Under the pieces are notes generated by a model. It did not search any database. It was not told the DNA's origin and saw only the letters and a program-made list of their open reading frames with translations. Shown here piece by piece: positions 26,534 through 37,461 of a DNA stretch of 42,706 nucleotides. The position numbers and the translations under genes are program-made. This DNA is from Natronospiraceae bacterium (GTDB taxonomy: Bacteria > Pseudomonadota > Gammaproteobacteria > Natronospirales > Natronospiraceae). The stretch spans positions 1 through 42,706 of the forward strand of contig SLND01000027.1 in assembly GCA_007133205.1 (NCBI GenBank), read 5' to 3'. The stretch's first letter is position 1. Each line of letters begins with the position of its first letter.

Positions 26534-29347
26534 TCAGGCGTAGCGCCGTGCTTCACCTTCACCCTCCACATTGCTGACGCAACGGCCACAGATTTCGGGA
26601 TGGCGCTCATCTTCACCCACATCGGCACGACGATGCCAGCAGCGCACGCACTTGGCATGATCCGTCGGACGCGCAAGGATCCAGAGCCCTGCAACAGCTT
26701 CGGCGGCCTCGGCTTCGGCGGGCCGCTGATCGGCGGGATGGACACGGGCCTCACTGGTGATCAGGGCAAATCGCAATTCCCCCTCGAGGGCCTTGAGTGC
26801 CTCGGCCGTTCTGCCGTCGCAGTACAGGTCCACCTCGGCATCCAGCGAGGCGCCGATGCGGCTCTCATTGCGCAAGCGTTCCAGTACCGGAGTGATGCCC
26901 TGGCGCACGGAAATGACCATGTCCCAGTCCACATCCGCCGCGCTGACCTCCGGCAGGTCATACCAGGTTTCCAGCAACACCGACTCGCTGCGCTCACCGG
27001 GCATGTGCTGCCAGACCTCGTCACTGGTGAAAGCCAGAATCGGCGCCAGCCAGCGCACCATGGCCTCGGACACATGGTAGAGCGCCGTCTGGCAGGAGCG
27101 GCGTGCATGGGACTCGGTCTGGGTGGTGTACTGGCGATCCTTGATCACATCCAGATAGAAGCCACCCAGTTCGTTGATGCAGAAGTTGTGTACCCGCTGG
27201 TAGATGTGATGGAACTCGTAATCCTCATAGGCCCGGCGGATTTCTTCCTGGAGGCGGGCGGCACGATCCACCACCCAGCGGTCCAGGGCCAGCATCTCCT
27301 CCGGTTCCACCGCATCCCTTGCGGGATCGAAACCGACCATGTTGCCGAGCATGAAGCGCAGGGTATTGCGCATGCGCCGGTAGGAATCGGCGACCCGCTT
27401 GAGGATTTCATCGGAAACCGCGATTTCACCGCGATAATCACTGGCCGCCACCCACAGGCGCAATACGTCCGCGCCCATCTGATTGAACACTTTCTGGGGG
27501 GCCACCACGTTGCCGAGGGACTTCGACATCTTGCGGCCCTTTTCGTCCACGGTGAAACCGTGGGTCAGGACCCCGCGATAGGGCGCCCGATCGCGGATGG
27601 CGACCGAGGTCAGAAGCGAGGACTGGAACCAGCCACGGTGCTGATCCGAACCCTCGAGAAAGAGATCGGCCGGTGACTGGAGATCCGAATGGCGGTCCAG
27701 GACGCAGTAATGCACGACGCCGGAGTCGAACCATACGTCCAGGATGTCGGTGACCTTGTCGTAATCCCTCGCCTCCTCGCCCAGGAGCTCGGCCGGGTCG
27801 AGGTCAAACCAGGCATCAATGCCCTCCCGCTCGACCCGGCGGGCGACATCCTCGAGCATGGCCGGGGTTTCCGGATGCAGTTCGCCGGTCTCGCGGTGGA
27901 GAAAGAGTGCGATCGGCACACCCCAGCTGCGCTGGCGGGAAATGCACCAGTCTGGGCGATTCTCGACCATCGAGCGCATGCGCTCTTCGCCCCAGGCGGG
28001 AGTCCAGCGGACCTCGCCAATGGCCTTGAGTGCACCCGCGCGCATGCCGCCGGCATCCATGCCCACGAACCACTGGGGCGTCGCACGGAAGATGACCGGC
28101 GTCTTGTGACGCCAGCAGTGCGGATAACTGTGATCATGGGACTCGTGATGGAGGAGATTGCCCTGCTCGCGCAATACCTCCACCAGCTTCGGATTGGCCT
28201 TGAAGACATGCAGGCCACCCACGTAGCCGGTGTCCTCCAGAAAGCAGCCCCGCTCGTCCACTGCATGATCGAGCGGCAGGTCATAGGCCATGCCGACCGC
28301 GTGGTCTTCCTGACCATGGCCGGGCGCGGTGTGCACCGCCCCGGTACCACTTTCGGTGGTGACATGATCCCCCAGGGTCACCGGAACGGTCCGCTCGTAG
28401 AAGGGATGCGCCAGCTCCAGGCCTTCCAGTGAGCTGCCCGGCGCGGTCGCCAGGCGCTCACGCAGACTCACCCCCCAGCGTTCAATGACCGTATCGACCA
28501 TTTCCGTGGGCAGGACCACCCGCTCGATACCGTCCTCGCCGGAGATCTCGTACAGGCCGTATTCCAGTTCCGGACTCAGGGTGACCGCCCGGCTGGCCGG
28601 CAGCGTCCACGGGGTGGTGGTCCAGATGGGAATGGAGACCGGCACCTCTTCTCCGGTCTCGCTGATGCCAAAGGCCTGATAGAGGGAAGCGGCCTCCCTG
28701 AGCCGATAGCGAACATCCACCGCGGGCGAGCGGTGATCCTTGTATTCGACTTCCGCCTCGGCCATGGCCGAGCGGCAGTCCATGCACCAGTGGACCGGCT
28801 TGTAGCCCTTGTAGAGATGACCGCGGTCGATCATCACCGCGAAGGCACGGAGCTGGTCGGCCTCGTAGACCGGATCCATGGTGAGATAGGGCCGGTCCCA
28901 GTCACCCAGCACCCCGAGCCGCTTGAAATCCTCGCGCTGGCGATCGATCTGCTCGCGCGCGTAGTCACGGCAGGCCTGGCGGAATTCACGAGCCTCGATC
29001 CGATCCCCGACCTTGCCGACCTTTTCCTCCACCTTCAGCTCGATGGGCAGGCCATGGCAGTCCCAGCCCGGCACATAGGGCGCATCAAAGCCTTCCAGGG
29101 TGCGCGAGCGGATCACGATGTCCTTGAGAATCTTGTTGACCGCGTGCCCGATGTGAATGTCGCCATTGGCATAGGGCGGGCCGTCCGGCAGGACGAACTT
29201 CGGCCGCCCCCGGGAACCTTCGCGAATCTTGTGATAAAGACCCGTTTCCTCCCAGCGCGCCAGCATTTCCGGCTCGCGCCTGGCGAGATTGCCCCGCATG
29301 GGGAAGTCGGTCTTCGGCAGATTCAGCGTGTGCTTGTATTCGCTCAC
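26534..29347 (-). CDS. ileS: Isoleucyl-tRNA synthetase
   Basis: Class I synthetase charging tRNA-Ile, 937 residues (E. coli 938). It shows the HIGH motif in [16 protein letters not shown] in [13 protein letters not shown], an editing domain with [12 protein letters not shown] and the C-terminal zinc site [12 protein letters not shown]...CGRCVSNV. The start is a GTG at 29347, giving [19 protein letters not shown], which aligns with E. coli MSDYKSTLNLPETGFPMRG. This GTG overlaps the ribF stop as GTGA, so the two genes are translationally coupled. An upstream in-frame codon at 29404 is rejected because it falls within ribF and adds unrelated residues. Confidence 0.97.
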   Translation of the reverse strand: MSEYKHTLNLPKTDFPMRGNLARREPEMLARWEETGLYHKIREGSRGRPKFVLPDGPPYANGDIHIGHAVNKILKDIVIRSRTLEGFDAPYVPGWDCHGLPIELKVEEKVGKVGDRIEAREFRQACRDYAREQIDRQREDFKRLGVLGDWDRPYLTMDPVYEADQLRAFAVMIDRGHLYKGYKPVHWCMDCRSAMAEAEVEYKDHRSPAVDVRYRLREAASLYQAFGISETGEEVPVSIPIWTTTPWTLPASRAVTLSPELEYGLYEISGEDGIERVVLPTEMVDTVIERWGVSLRERLATAPGSSLEGLELAHPFYERTVPVTLGDHVTTESGTGAVHTAPGHGQEDHAVGMAYDLPLDHAVDERGCFLEDTGYVGGLHVFKANPKLVEVLREQGNLLHHESHDHSYPHCWRHKTPVIFRATPQWFVGMDAGGMRAGALKAIGEVRWTPAWGEERMRSMVENRPDWCISRQRSWGVPIALFLHRETGELHPETPAMLEDVARRVEREGIDAWFDLDPAELLGEEARDYDKVTDILDVWFDSGVVHYCVLDRHSDLQSPADLFLEGSDQHRGWFQSSLLTSVAIRDRAPYRGVLTHGFTVDEKGRKMSKSLGNVVAPQKVFNQMGADVLRLWVAASDYRGEIAVSDEILKRVADSYRRMRNTLRFMLGNMVGFDPARDAVEPEEMLALDRWVVDRAARLQEEIRRAYEDYEFHHIYQRVHNFCINELGGFYLDVIKDRQYTTQTESHARRSCQTALYHVSEAMVRWLAPILAFTSDEVWQHMPGERSESVLLETWYDLPEVSAADVDWDMVISVRQGITPVLERLRNESRIGASLDAEVDLYCDGRTAEALKALEGELRFALITSEARVHPADQRPAEAEAAEAVAGLWILARPTDHAKCVRCWHRRADVGEDERHPEICGRCVSNVEGEGEARRYA

Positions 29348-30324
29348 CCAATTACCCCTGAGGTTGTACTGACATCGTCGTCCACCGGGTTGGCGGCCAG
29401 CCACTCCCGGGCCTCGCGTGTGTCCTCGTGCATCTGCCGGGTGAGGCTGTCCGTATCGGGAAAGTGGATCTCCTCACGCAAGTGGCGATAGAGGAACACC
29501 TCGACATGTTTCCGGTAGATTCGCTTGTCAAAATCCAGCAGATGGGCCTCCAGCAGGCGTCGGCGACCCTCCACCGTCGGTCGCCGACCGAGACTCACCA
29601 CCGCATCCCGGCCCTGTTCACCCACGCCATGCACCCGGGCGACCCAGACGCCATCCCGGAGCGCAAGATTGTCCGGCACCACCAGGTTCGCCGTCGGGAA
29701 GCCCAGTTCGCGACCCAGTTTCTGCCCGTAACGGACGCGGCCACTGATCGCATACCGGTGGCCCAGCAATTCGCTTGCGCCATCCACATCCGCACGCTCG
29801 AGCTGTTCGCGGATGCGGGTACTGGACACCCGGCCGCCCGCGTGCGCCACCGTGGGCATCACATCAAGCTCGAAGCCGTGTCGCCGGGCCTCCACTGCCA
29901 GAGTCTTCACGTCACCGGCACGCCGGTGACCATAACGAAAATCGTCGCCCACCAGCAGATATTCAATACCCAGTCCGTCCACCAGCAATTCGCGCACGAA
30001 ATCCGGTGCCGGCATGGTGGCCAGATCCTGGTCGAAGCGCAGGTTGAGCACCTGATCCACTCCGGCCCCGGCAAGCAGGCGGCACTTGTCCCGGAAGGTA
30101 CACACCCGGCGGGGTGCCTCGTCACCGAGAAAGTAATCCACCGGTCTCGGCTCGAAGGTGACCACCGTCAACGGGCCACCCAGTTTCCGGGCCCGGTCGC
30201 CGGCGCGTGCCAGCATCGCCCGGTGCCCCCGGTGAACCCCGTCGAAATTGCCGATCGTGGCCGCCCCGCCGCGGGTGGCGCCCGCCAGCTGCTGGCGCGA
30301 ACGAATCAGATGCAAACCGAACAT
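29344..30324 (-). CDS. ribF: Bifunctional riboflavin kinase / FAD synthetase
   Basis: Makes FMN and then FAD from riboflavin, 326 residues. The N-terminal FAD synthetase domain has [30 protein letters not shown] and the [13 protein letters not shown] motif. The C-terminal flavokinase domain has [20 protein letters not shown], and [20 protein letters not shown]. The last four bases overlap the GTG start of ileS. It follows murJ after 72 bases. No FMN riboswitch is visible upstream. Confidence 0.96.
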   Translation of the reverse strand: MFGLHLIRSRQQLAGATRGGAATIGNFDGVHRGHRAMLARAGDRARKLGGPLTVVTFEPRPVDYFLGDEAPRRVCTFRDKCRLLAGAGVDQVLNLRFDQDLATMPAPDFVRELLVDGLGIEYLLVGDDFRYGHRRAGDVKTLAVEARRHGFELDVMPTVAHAGGRVSSTRIREQLERADVDGASELLGHRYAISGRVRYGQKLGRELGFPTANLVVPDNLALRDGVWVARVHGVGEQGRDAVVSLGRRPTVEGRRRLLEAHLLDFDKRIYRKHVEVFLYRHLREEIHFPDTDSLTRQMHEDTREAREWLAANPVDDDVSTTSGVIG

Positions 30325-30396
30325 TCCCGTGCCGGTGAGAAGGCGGCCGGGCCATGCCTTGACTCCGGAAATTGGCCGCCAAAACGGTGCATTATA

Positions 30397-31977
30397 TCAG
30401 CCGCCCTCCCGTGTCGCGTCCCCGACCAGCCAGACGTGATGCAGCCGGACTCCGAGCACGAACAATGTGGCGCCATAGACGAAGACGCCGGCCAGAATGC
30501 ACACGGCCAGATGGAGGATCCGATCCCAGGCCGTGGCATCCAGCCAGGCGGACAGCGGTCCGGCCAGCCAGAGCACCACCGCGGCCATGACCGCATTGGC
30601 AATCAGGCCGCGCAGCAAGAGCAAGCCCCAGCCGGGCCTCGGGGTATAGACCCTGTCCCGGCGCAACCAGCGATAGAGCAGTCCGGCATTGATGAGCGAG
30701 GACAGGGCGGTCGCCAGCGCCAGGCCCATGTGGGGTGCCACGAAATCGAGCAGCACCATCGGGACCACGAAGGCGAAATTGAGTGTGATGTTGGAGAGCA
30801 TGGCCACCACCCCGGCGCGCACCGGGGTAGTCGTGTCCTGGCGGGCGAAGAAACCGGGCGCGAGTACCTTGACCAGGCTGAAGCCAATCAGGCCAATGGC
30901 ATAGGCCATCAGACTGTAGCTGGCCATGGTCGTGTCCCGCGCATCGAATTCACCGTACTGGAAGAGCGTGGCCAGCATGGGAGCGGCAAGACAGAAAAGA
31001 CCCACCGCCGAGGGCACGACGATCAGCCAGGCCAGGCGCAGGGCCCAGTCCAGCATGTCCGAGAATCGCTCCGCCGCCCGGTTCGCCCACTCCTGGCTCA
31101 GGCCCGGGAGAATCACGATCCCGAGCGCCACCCCGAACAGCGCCAGGGGAAACTCCATCAGGCGGTCGGAAAAATACAGCCAGGACACACTGCCGGCCAT
31201 CAGGAAGGAGGCAATGATGGTATCGATCACCAGACTCACCTGGGCGACCGAAGAACCGAACAGGGCAGGCAACATCAGGCGGCCGATGCGCCGAACCCCC
31301 TCGTGGGCCAGATCCAGACGCGGGCGAGGCAACAGGCCCAGTCGGGCCAGAAAAGGAAGCTGGAACAGTAACTGGACCAGCCCCGCAACGAAGACCCCCA
31401 CCGCCAGCGCCATCGCCGGTTCCTCGAACCAGGGTGCCCACCAGACCGCGGCCGTGATCAGCACCACGTTCAGCAATACCGGCGTGAAAGCCGAAACCGC
31501 GAAGCGGCCATAGGTATGCAGGATGCCCTGGGCCAGGGACACCAGCGAGATGAACAGGATGTAGGGAAAGGTCCAGCGCAACATCTCGCTGGCCAATTCG
31601 TGACGCCCGTCGTCGGCGGAAAAGCCCGGGGCAAAGACCCAGATGAAGACCGGGGCCGCGAGCACGCCCAGCAGGGTCAGCAGGGCGAGCATCCCCGCCA
31701 TGGCGCCGGCGACCCGGTCCACCAGGGCCCGCACTTCGGCATGCTCGCGCTGGGTCCGGTATTCGCCGATGACCGGTACGAAGGCATGGGAGAATCCGCC
31801 CTCGGCGAACAGGCGGCGCATGAAATTGGGGATCTTGAAGGCGACGAAGAAGGCGTCCATGACCGGCCCGGCGCCAAACAGACGGGCCAGCACCACATCC
31901 CGGACGAAGCCCAGGACCCGCGAAAGCAGGGTCATGAAGGAAAACACGCCAGTGGCGCGGAAGAGCTGGCCGCTCAT
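30397..31977 (-). CDS. murJ: Lipid II flippase MurJ
   Basis: Integral membrane flippase of the MVF/MOP family that moves lipid II across the inner membrane for peptidoglycan synthesis. It has 526 residues and about 14 membrane segments. The N-terminus (TGVFSFMTLLSRVLGFVRDVVLARLFG) and the blocks FFVAFKIPNFMRRLFAEGGFSHAFVPV and YFSDRLMEFPLALFGVALG are typical. The ATG at 31977 has GGGAGG close upstream; the frame upstream of it is rejected. It is first in the murJ-ribF-ileS-lspA-ispH series and diverges from rpsT, as in Pseudomonas. Confidence 0.97.
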   Translation of the reverse strand: MSGQLFRATGVFSFMTLLSRVLGFVRDVVLARLFGAGPVMDAFFVAFKIPNFMRRLFAEGGFSHAFVPVIGEYRTQREHAEVRALVDRVAGAMAGMLALLTLLGVLAAPVFIWVFAPGFSADDGRHELASEMLRWTFPYILFISLVSLAQGILHTYGRFAVSAFTPVLLNVVLITAAVWWAPWFEEPAMALAVGVFVAGLVQLLFQLPFLARLGLLPRPRLDLAHEGVRRIGRLMLPALFGSSVAQVSLVIDTIIASFLMAGSVSWLYFSDRLMEFPLALFGVALGIVILPGLSQEWANRAAERFSDMLDWALRLAWLIVVPSAVGLFCLAAPMLATLFQYGEFDARDTTMASYSLMAYAIGLIGFSLVKVLAPGFFARQDTTTPVRAGVVAMLSNITLNFAFVVPMVLLDFVAPHMGLALATALSSLINAGLLYRWLRRDRVYTPRPGWGLLLLRGLIANAVMAAVVLWLAGPLSAWLDATAWDRILHLAVCILAGVFVYGATLFVLGVRLHHVWLVGDATREGG

Positions 31978-32096
31978 GAACCTCCCTTGGCTGGTAGAAC
32001 CCGGCTGCGGTTGACCTTGGCCGCGGTGGAACGATATCTGCCGGACCGCTGCCCTGCCCCTGCACCGCAACAATCGCCTGACACGGCTCCCTTATC

Positions 32097-32126
32097 TTGA
32101 CAAGAACCCGGAAAACACCGCATAGT
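32097..32126 (+). promoter_or_regulatory. Sigma-70 promoter of rpsT
   Basis: A perfect TTGACA (32097-32102) and CATAGT (32121-32126, four of six) are separated by 18 bases. Transcription would begin near 32133, giving a leader of about 66 bases before the UUG start. Confidence 0.7.
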
Positions 32127-32198
32127 ACGCGGCTTTCGGTGTATCTGTCACCGGCGACGGGATCCACCCGGCCGGAAAAACATTCTGGAGCGAGACCC

Positions 32199-32462
32199 TT
32201 GGCTAACTCGAAATCCGCAGAAAAACGCGCCCGTCAGTCGGAGCAACGTCGGCTTCACAACAAGGGCATGCGCACTGCCATGCGCACGGGGATCAAGAAC
32301 ACGCTGAAGGCGATCAAGGCCGGCGACAAGAAGCAGGCCGAGGAAGCCTTTCGCAAGGCCGTGCCCATGATCGACCGCATGGCCACCAAGGGCATCATCC
32401 ACGCCAACAAGGCGGCACGGCACAAGAGCCGGCTGAACGCGCGTCTGAAACAGATGAGCTGA
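32199..32462 (+). CDS. rpsT: 30S ribosomal protein S20
   Basis: Small-subunit ribosomal protein binding 16S rRNA, 87 residues, the same as E. coli. The sequence [21 protein letters not shown], then [12 protein letters not shown] and [18 protein letters not shown], is diagnostic. Translation starts at a TTG (UUG) with GGAG about eight bases upstream. E. coli rpsT also uses UUG, which is part of its translational autoregulation by S20. An apparent longer frame from 32097 is rejected because it runs through the promoter. A strong terminator follows. Confidence 0.97.
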   Translation: MANSKSAEKRARQSEQRRLHNKGMRTAMRTGIKNTLKAIKAGDKKQAEEAFRKAVPMIDRMATKGIIHANKAARHKSRLNARLKQMS

Positions 32463-32509
32463 AGTGGAAGACCTCCGGCAAGCCTAGGGCCGGAAAAATC
32501 ATCGCCATG

Positions 32510-32539
32510 AAAAAAGCCGCTCATTCGAGCGGCTTTTTT
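32510..32539. terminator. Bidirectional terminator between rpsT and purA
   Basis: A stem with 13-base arms (AAAAAAGCCGCTC and complement) closes on ATTC. It has an A-run on the left and a T-run on the right, so it can end both rpsT (+) and the purA operon (-). Confidence 0.93.
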
Positions 32540-32581
32540 GTTGGAAGCTCCGACTACCGTATTGGTGCCTGAAAACGCGAA

Positions 32582-32625
32582 AGGAGGAGATGGAGGTAGC
32601 TTTAGGAGGAGGTGGAGGTAGCTTT
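32582..32625. repeat. 22-base purine-rich tandem duplication
   Basis: Two adjacent 22-base units (32582-32603 and 32604-32625) differ at one base. Each holds AGGAGG, TGGAGG and ends TAGCTTT. They lie between the rpsT terminator and the purA stop, in the 3' untranslated region of the purA message on the opposite strand. No function is recognised. Confidence 0.85.
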
Positions 32626-32644
32626 CCGGGATCGCCGTAAATCC

Positions 32645-34009
<1,365 letters not shown>

Positions 34010-35200
34010 TCAGTCGATGGGGCGCAACCGCCATTCCCCCTGCTCGTGTACCAGTCGCCGGTCACAGGCATAATCTTCCGGCCTGCTCTGGTCCCCCGGC
34101 AGGGCTCGTACCACCCTTTCGCCATCACCGCGCAATTCTGCAATCCGCAGCTCCAGCGCGGGATCGTCATCGGCCGGGGCATGAATGCCTTCGCCGGTTC
34201 GCTTGTCGTTCGGTGCGGTCACATATTGAAGAAGACGCTTGAGGTCGGCACTGAAACCGGTGGCGGCCCGTGCCCGACCAAAGGCCTCGCCGATACCGTC
34301 GTAACGCCCGCCCCGTGCCAATGCCTGCCCGGCGCCCGGGGCAAAGGCCCCGAAGACCAGGCCGTTCTCGTAGTTATAGCTGTGCAGTTCGGCGAGATCG
34401 AAATGGAGATCCACCCAGGCATAGTCCCGGGCCACCGTATCCGCCACGGCCTCGATCCGGTCCAGGGCCGCCGCAACCTCCCCGCCATCCGTCACCAGGC
34501 GTTCGCGGGCCTCGGCCAGCACCTCCCGACCCCCATGCAGTTCAATAAGTGCCGCCAGGCGTTGCCGGTCGCGCGCGGACAGGTCCAGGGATGCGAGCAT
34601 GCGTCGAAATTCAGGCACCGCCTTGCGGCGCAGGATCTCGAACAACTCCCGTTCCGCGTTCTCATCCAGAGCCGCCTCGCCGGCAATGCTGCGATAGATG
34701 CCGACATGGCCCAGATCCAGCGTGAGTTCTTCCACCCCGGCACAGCGCAGGGTCTCCAGCATGAGAGCGACCACTTCGGCATCACTGGCCTCGCCCTCGT
34801 GGCCGAAGATCTCGGCGCCCACCTGAAGCGGACTGCGGGAGGTGGAGACACCTTCCGGCCGGGCGCGGAGCACTGAACCGAGATAACACAAGCGGGTCGG
34901 CACCTCCCGCTGCAGCACATGGGCGTCGATCCTGGCCGCCTGCGGTGTCATGTCCGCCCGAATACCCATCAGCCGCCCACTCATCTGGTCCATGATCTTG
35001 AAGGTCTGCAGTTCCAGGTCGTTGGCGACCCCGGTAAGCAGCGATTCGAGGAACTCGATGAATGGCGGAAACATGAGCTCATAGCCCCAGGACCAGTACA
35101 GGTCCAGGAGCCGGCGTCGCAGGGCATCCAGTCGCCAGGCGCGGGGCGGCAGAATTTCCTCGACACCCGCGGGCAAAAGCCATCGATCAGTGGAAGACAT
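34010..35200 (-). CDS. hisZ: ATP phosphoribosyltransferase regulatory subunit HisZ
   Basis: A catalytically inactive histidyl-tRNA-synthetase-like protein that partners the short form of HisG in histidine synthesis. It has 396 residues. It keeps the class II core (LPAGVEEILPPRAWRLDALRRRLLDLYWSWGYELMFPPFIEF, RADMTPQAARIDAHV, and ARGGRYDGIGEAFG) but lacks the C-terminal anticodon-binding domain of HisS. Its presence implies that this organism has a short HisG, outside the window. The ATG at 35200 gives the family N-terminus; the frame upstream to 35236 is not supported. Confidence 0.94.
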   Translation of the reverse strand: MSSTDRWLLPAGVEEILPPRAWRLDALRRRLLDLYWSWGYELMFPPFIEFLESLLTGVANDLELQTFKIMDQMSGRLMGIRADMTPQAARIDAHVLQREVPTRLCYLGSVLRARPEGVSTSRSPLQVGAEIFGHEGEASDAEVVALMLETLRCAGVEELTLDLGHVGIYRSIAGEAALDENAERELFEILRRKAVPEFRRMLASLDLSARDRQRLAALIELHGGREVLAEARERLVTDGGEVAAALDRIEAVADTVARDYAWVDLHFDLAELHSYNYENGLVFGAFAPGAGQALARGGRYDGIGEAFGRARAATGFSADLKRLLQYVTAPNDKRTGEGIHAPADDDPALELRIAELRGDGERVVRALPGDQSRPEDYACDRRLVHEQGEWRLRPID

Positions 35201-35256
35201 CACGCCTGTCCCGTTGCCGTATCCATCAGGCCCCATGGGCGGGGCTCACCCACACA

Positions 35257-35287
35257 AGCGCGCCGCCGGCCAGGCCGACGGCGCGCT
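35257..35287 (-). other. Large hairpin between hflC and hisZ
   Basis: A GC-rich inverted repeat has 15-base arms starting AGCGCGCCG that differ at one position, around a one-base centre. The physical loop must therefore open several pairs. It lies 25 bases past the hflC stop on the - strand. No T-tract follows, so it may be a processing or attenuating hairpin rather than a full terminator; hisZ and purA follow it. Confidence 0.5.
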
Positions 35288-35312
35288 ATGCAAAGCCTGA
35301 ACCAGATGTTTC

Positions 35313-36188
35313 CTAGTCTTCCTGAATCTGATCCTTGAAGTAATCGAAGAAGTCGCCGTCAGGTTCGATCACGAGAATGTCATGTTCGTGCTGACCGATG
35401 GAACGCTGGTAGGCGGTCATGCTTCGATAGAAGGAGAAGAATTCCTCATTCTGCTCGTAGGCTTCCGCATAGGTTCGCGCCGCCGTTGCATCCCCGTCAC
35501 CACGAATCTGTTCGGCATCCCGGTAGGCTTCCGCCAGGATCTCCTCGCGCTGACGATCGGCATCCGCTCGAATCCGCTCGGATTCCTCTTCACCTTCGGC
35601 ACGCAGTCGGGCAGCATCCCGGCGCCGCTCATTGGTCATCCGGTCGAATACCGATTCGGTGACACTGTCCGGAAGTTCGATCTGCTTGAGCCGGAAATCC
35701 ACGATGCTGATACCGAATTCCGCGGCCGCTTCCCGGCCCCGGTCCACCATCAGCTCCATGATCTCGGCACGTTCCGCCGAAATCACCTCCTGCACCATCC
35801 GGCTGGCGAATTCGTTCCGAATGCCGGCGCGGGCGATCTGCAGCAGGCGATCCCGTGCCTGGTCCATGTCACCCCCGGTGGCACGATAGAAGTCACCGGG
35901 ATTCTCGATCCGCCACTTGACGAAGAAGTCCACGATCACGTTCTTGCGCTCGGCGGTCAGGAAACGTTCGGGGCGGTGATCGAGGGTCACGATCCGTTGC
36001 TCGAACTTGCGTACCCGCTCGGCAATCGGCCACTTGAAGTGGAGCCCGGGTTCATAGTCATCGCTGACGATCTCGCCGAAACGCAGTTTGACCGCGTTTT
36101 CGCGCTCGTCCACCACGAACACGGACATGTAGCCCACCACGGCAATCAGTGCCAGCAGGACAATCAAAGGTGTAAGCCAGCGGTTCAT
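35313..36188 (-). CDS. hflC: HflC, FtsH-associated SPFH protein
   Basis: Partner of HflK in the periplasmic-side complex that surrounds and modulates the FtsH protease. It has 291 residues. An N-terminal membrane anchor (about 5-26, LTPLIVLLALIAVVGYMSVFVV) is followed by an SPFH/prohibitin domain (VDERENAVKLRFGEI...GLHFKWPIAERV) and a charged helical region (about 190-265). The start overlaps the hflK stop as ATGA, so the two are translationally coupled. Confidence 0.96.
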   Translation of the reverse strand: MNRWLTPLIVLLALIAVVGYMSVFVVDERENAVKLRFGEIVSDDYEPGLHFKWPIAERVRKFEQRIVTLDHRPERFLTAERKNVIVDFFVKWRIENPGDFYRATGGDMDQARDRLLQIARAGIRNEFASRMVQEVISAERAEIMELMVDRGREAAAEFGISIVDFRLKQIELPDSVTESVFDRMTNERRRDAARLRAEGEEESERIRADADRQREEILAEAYRDAEQIRGDGDATAARTYAEAYEQNEEFFSFYRSMTAYQRSIGQHEHDILVIEPDGDFFDYFKDQIQED

Positions 36189-37372
36189 CGGCGGCCTCCC
36201 CGGGTTCTAAGGTCCTGACGCAGACGGGGCTGCTCTTCGATCTCCGCACGACGATCCCGGTCGCTGTCCGCGCCGTTATCATCATCGGAGTCACTACCGG
36301 CGTGTCGCTTGAGCAGCTGGTCCACCGGCAGATAGATCATGTTGCCGGCACCGTCGCTTACATCCATCAGGACCTTCGGTGTACGCCCGAGCACTTCTTC
36401 CATGGTTTCCATGTAGAGCCGTTCACGGGTCACATCCGGTGCTGCCTCGTATTCAGCCAGCAACTGGGTGAAGCGTGAGGCATCACCCTCGGACTGATTG
36501 ACCACCCGGGCCCGGTAACCTTCGCCTTCCTCGATCCGGCGCGCGGCCGCACCACGGGCACGCGGTACCCGGTCATTGGCATATTGCTCGGCCTCGAGGA
36601 TCTTTCTCTCCCGGTCCTCGCGGGCGGTGATGGCATCTTCCACCGCCGGCTGGACCGGTTCCGGGAAGTTGGCGTCCTGGAGGTTCACCTGGGTGATCAC
36701 GATCCCGGCCTGATAACTATTGAGCGTCGTCTGCAGGGATTCAATCGTGGTCATCTCCAGAAAGGTGCGCCCGTCGCCGAGAATGATGAAGCCCAGGTTG
36801 TTGGTACCCACCACCTCACGGACCGCGCTCTCGGTGACTTCCCGAAGGGTCCGCTCCGGCTCCTCCACGTTGAACAGGTAGGCCTGGGGATCAGCGATAC
36901 GAAACTGCACGTTGACGTCGATATCAACGATGTTCTCGTCCTCGGTGAGCATCAGCGTGCTGTGGTTGTAGCGCCGAATCTCGTTGACGTTGACCCGGCT
37001 GACGGTCTCCACCGGCCAGGGGATATGCCAGTGCAGGCCCGGATCCTCGGTACGCTCGAAGGCGCCCAGACGCTGGACTACCCCACGCTCGGCGTCATCG
37101 ACCATGTAGAAGCCTGACAGCCCCCAGACCACCAGCAGCACAGCGACAATGGTTCCGACCAGCGCGGGGGTGGGCCCCTGCCCACCGGCGGCACCACGTC
37201 CGCCACCGCCGCCACTGCCACCACCAAAGGCGCTGGAAAGGCGTCGCTTCAGATTCCGAAAGACTTCATCCAGATCGGGGGGGCCGTCATTGCCGCCACC
37301 ACCCCCGCCCTGGCCGTTGCCCCCGCGGTTTCCCCACGGATCACGGCCCTTGCCGGGTTCATTCCATGCCAT
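36185..37372 (-). CDS. hflK: HflK, FtsH-associated SPFH protein
   Basis: Larger partner of HflC, 395 residues. The N-terminus is cytosolic and glycine-rich (several runs of four to six glycines in 10-65), as in E. coli HflK. One membrane helix (about 72-92, LVGTIVAVLLVVWGLSGFYMV) comes next, then the SPFH domain with AERGVVQRLGAFERTEDPGLHWHIPWPVE. The C-terminal tail is acidic and arginine-rich (GSDSDDDNGADSDRDR). It ends by overlapping hflC by four bases and follows hflX after 89 bases. Confidence 0.96.
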   Translation of the reverse strand: MAWNEPGKGRDPWGNRGGNGQGGGGGGNDGPPDLDEVFRNLKRRLSSAFGGGSGGGGGRGAAGGQGPTPALVGTIVAVLLVVWGLSGFYMVDDAERGVVQRLGAFERTEDPGLHWHIPWPVETVSRVNVNEIRRYNHSTLMLTEDENIVDIDVNVQFRIADPQAYLFNVEEPERTLREVTESAVREVVGTNNLGFIILGDGRTFLEMTTIESLQTTLNSYQAGIVITQVNLQDANFPEPVQPAVEDAITAREDRERKILEAEQYANDRVPRARGAAARRIEEGEGYRARVVNQSEGDASRFTQLLAEYEAAPDVTRERLYMETMEEVLGRTPKVLMDVSDGAGNMIYLPVDQLLKRHAGSDSDDDNGADSDRDRRAEIEEQPRLRQDLRTRGGRR

Positions 37373-37461
37373 TGACTGAAGACCTCAACTGTGGAGCCCG
37401 CTTGACCGGGCACAAGAACTCAATTCTACGGAGTCACCGGACATTCGCCAAGGGTCGATGC

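Noticed and set aside
29428-31371. 647-codon + strand frame opposite ribF and murJ
   Set aside because: His/Gln/Gly-rich composition typical of antisense translation of GC-rich genes; it spans two real genes.
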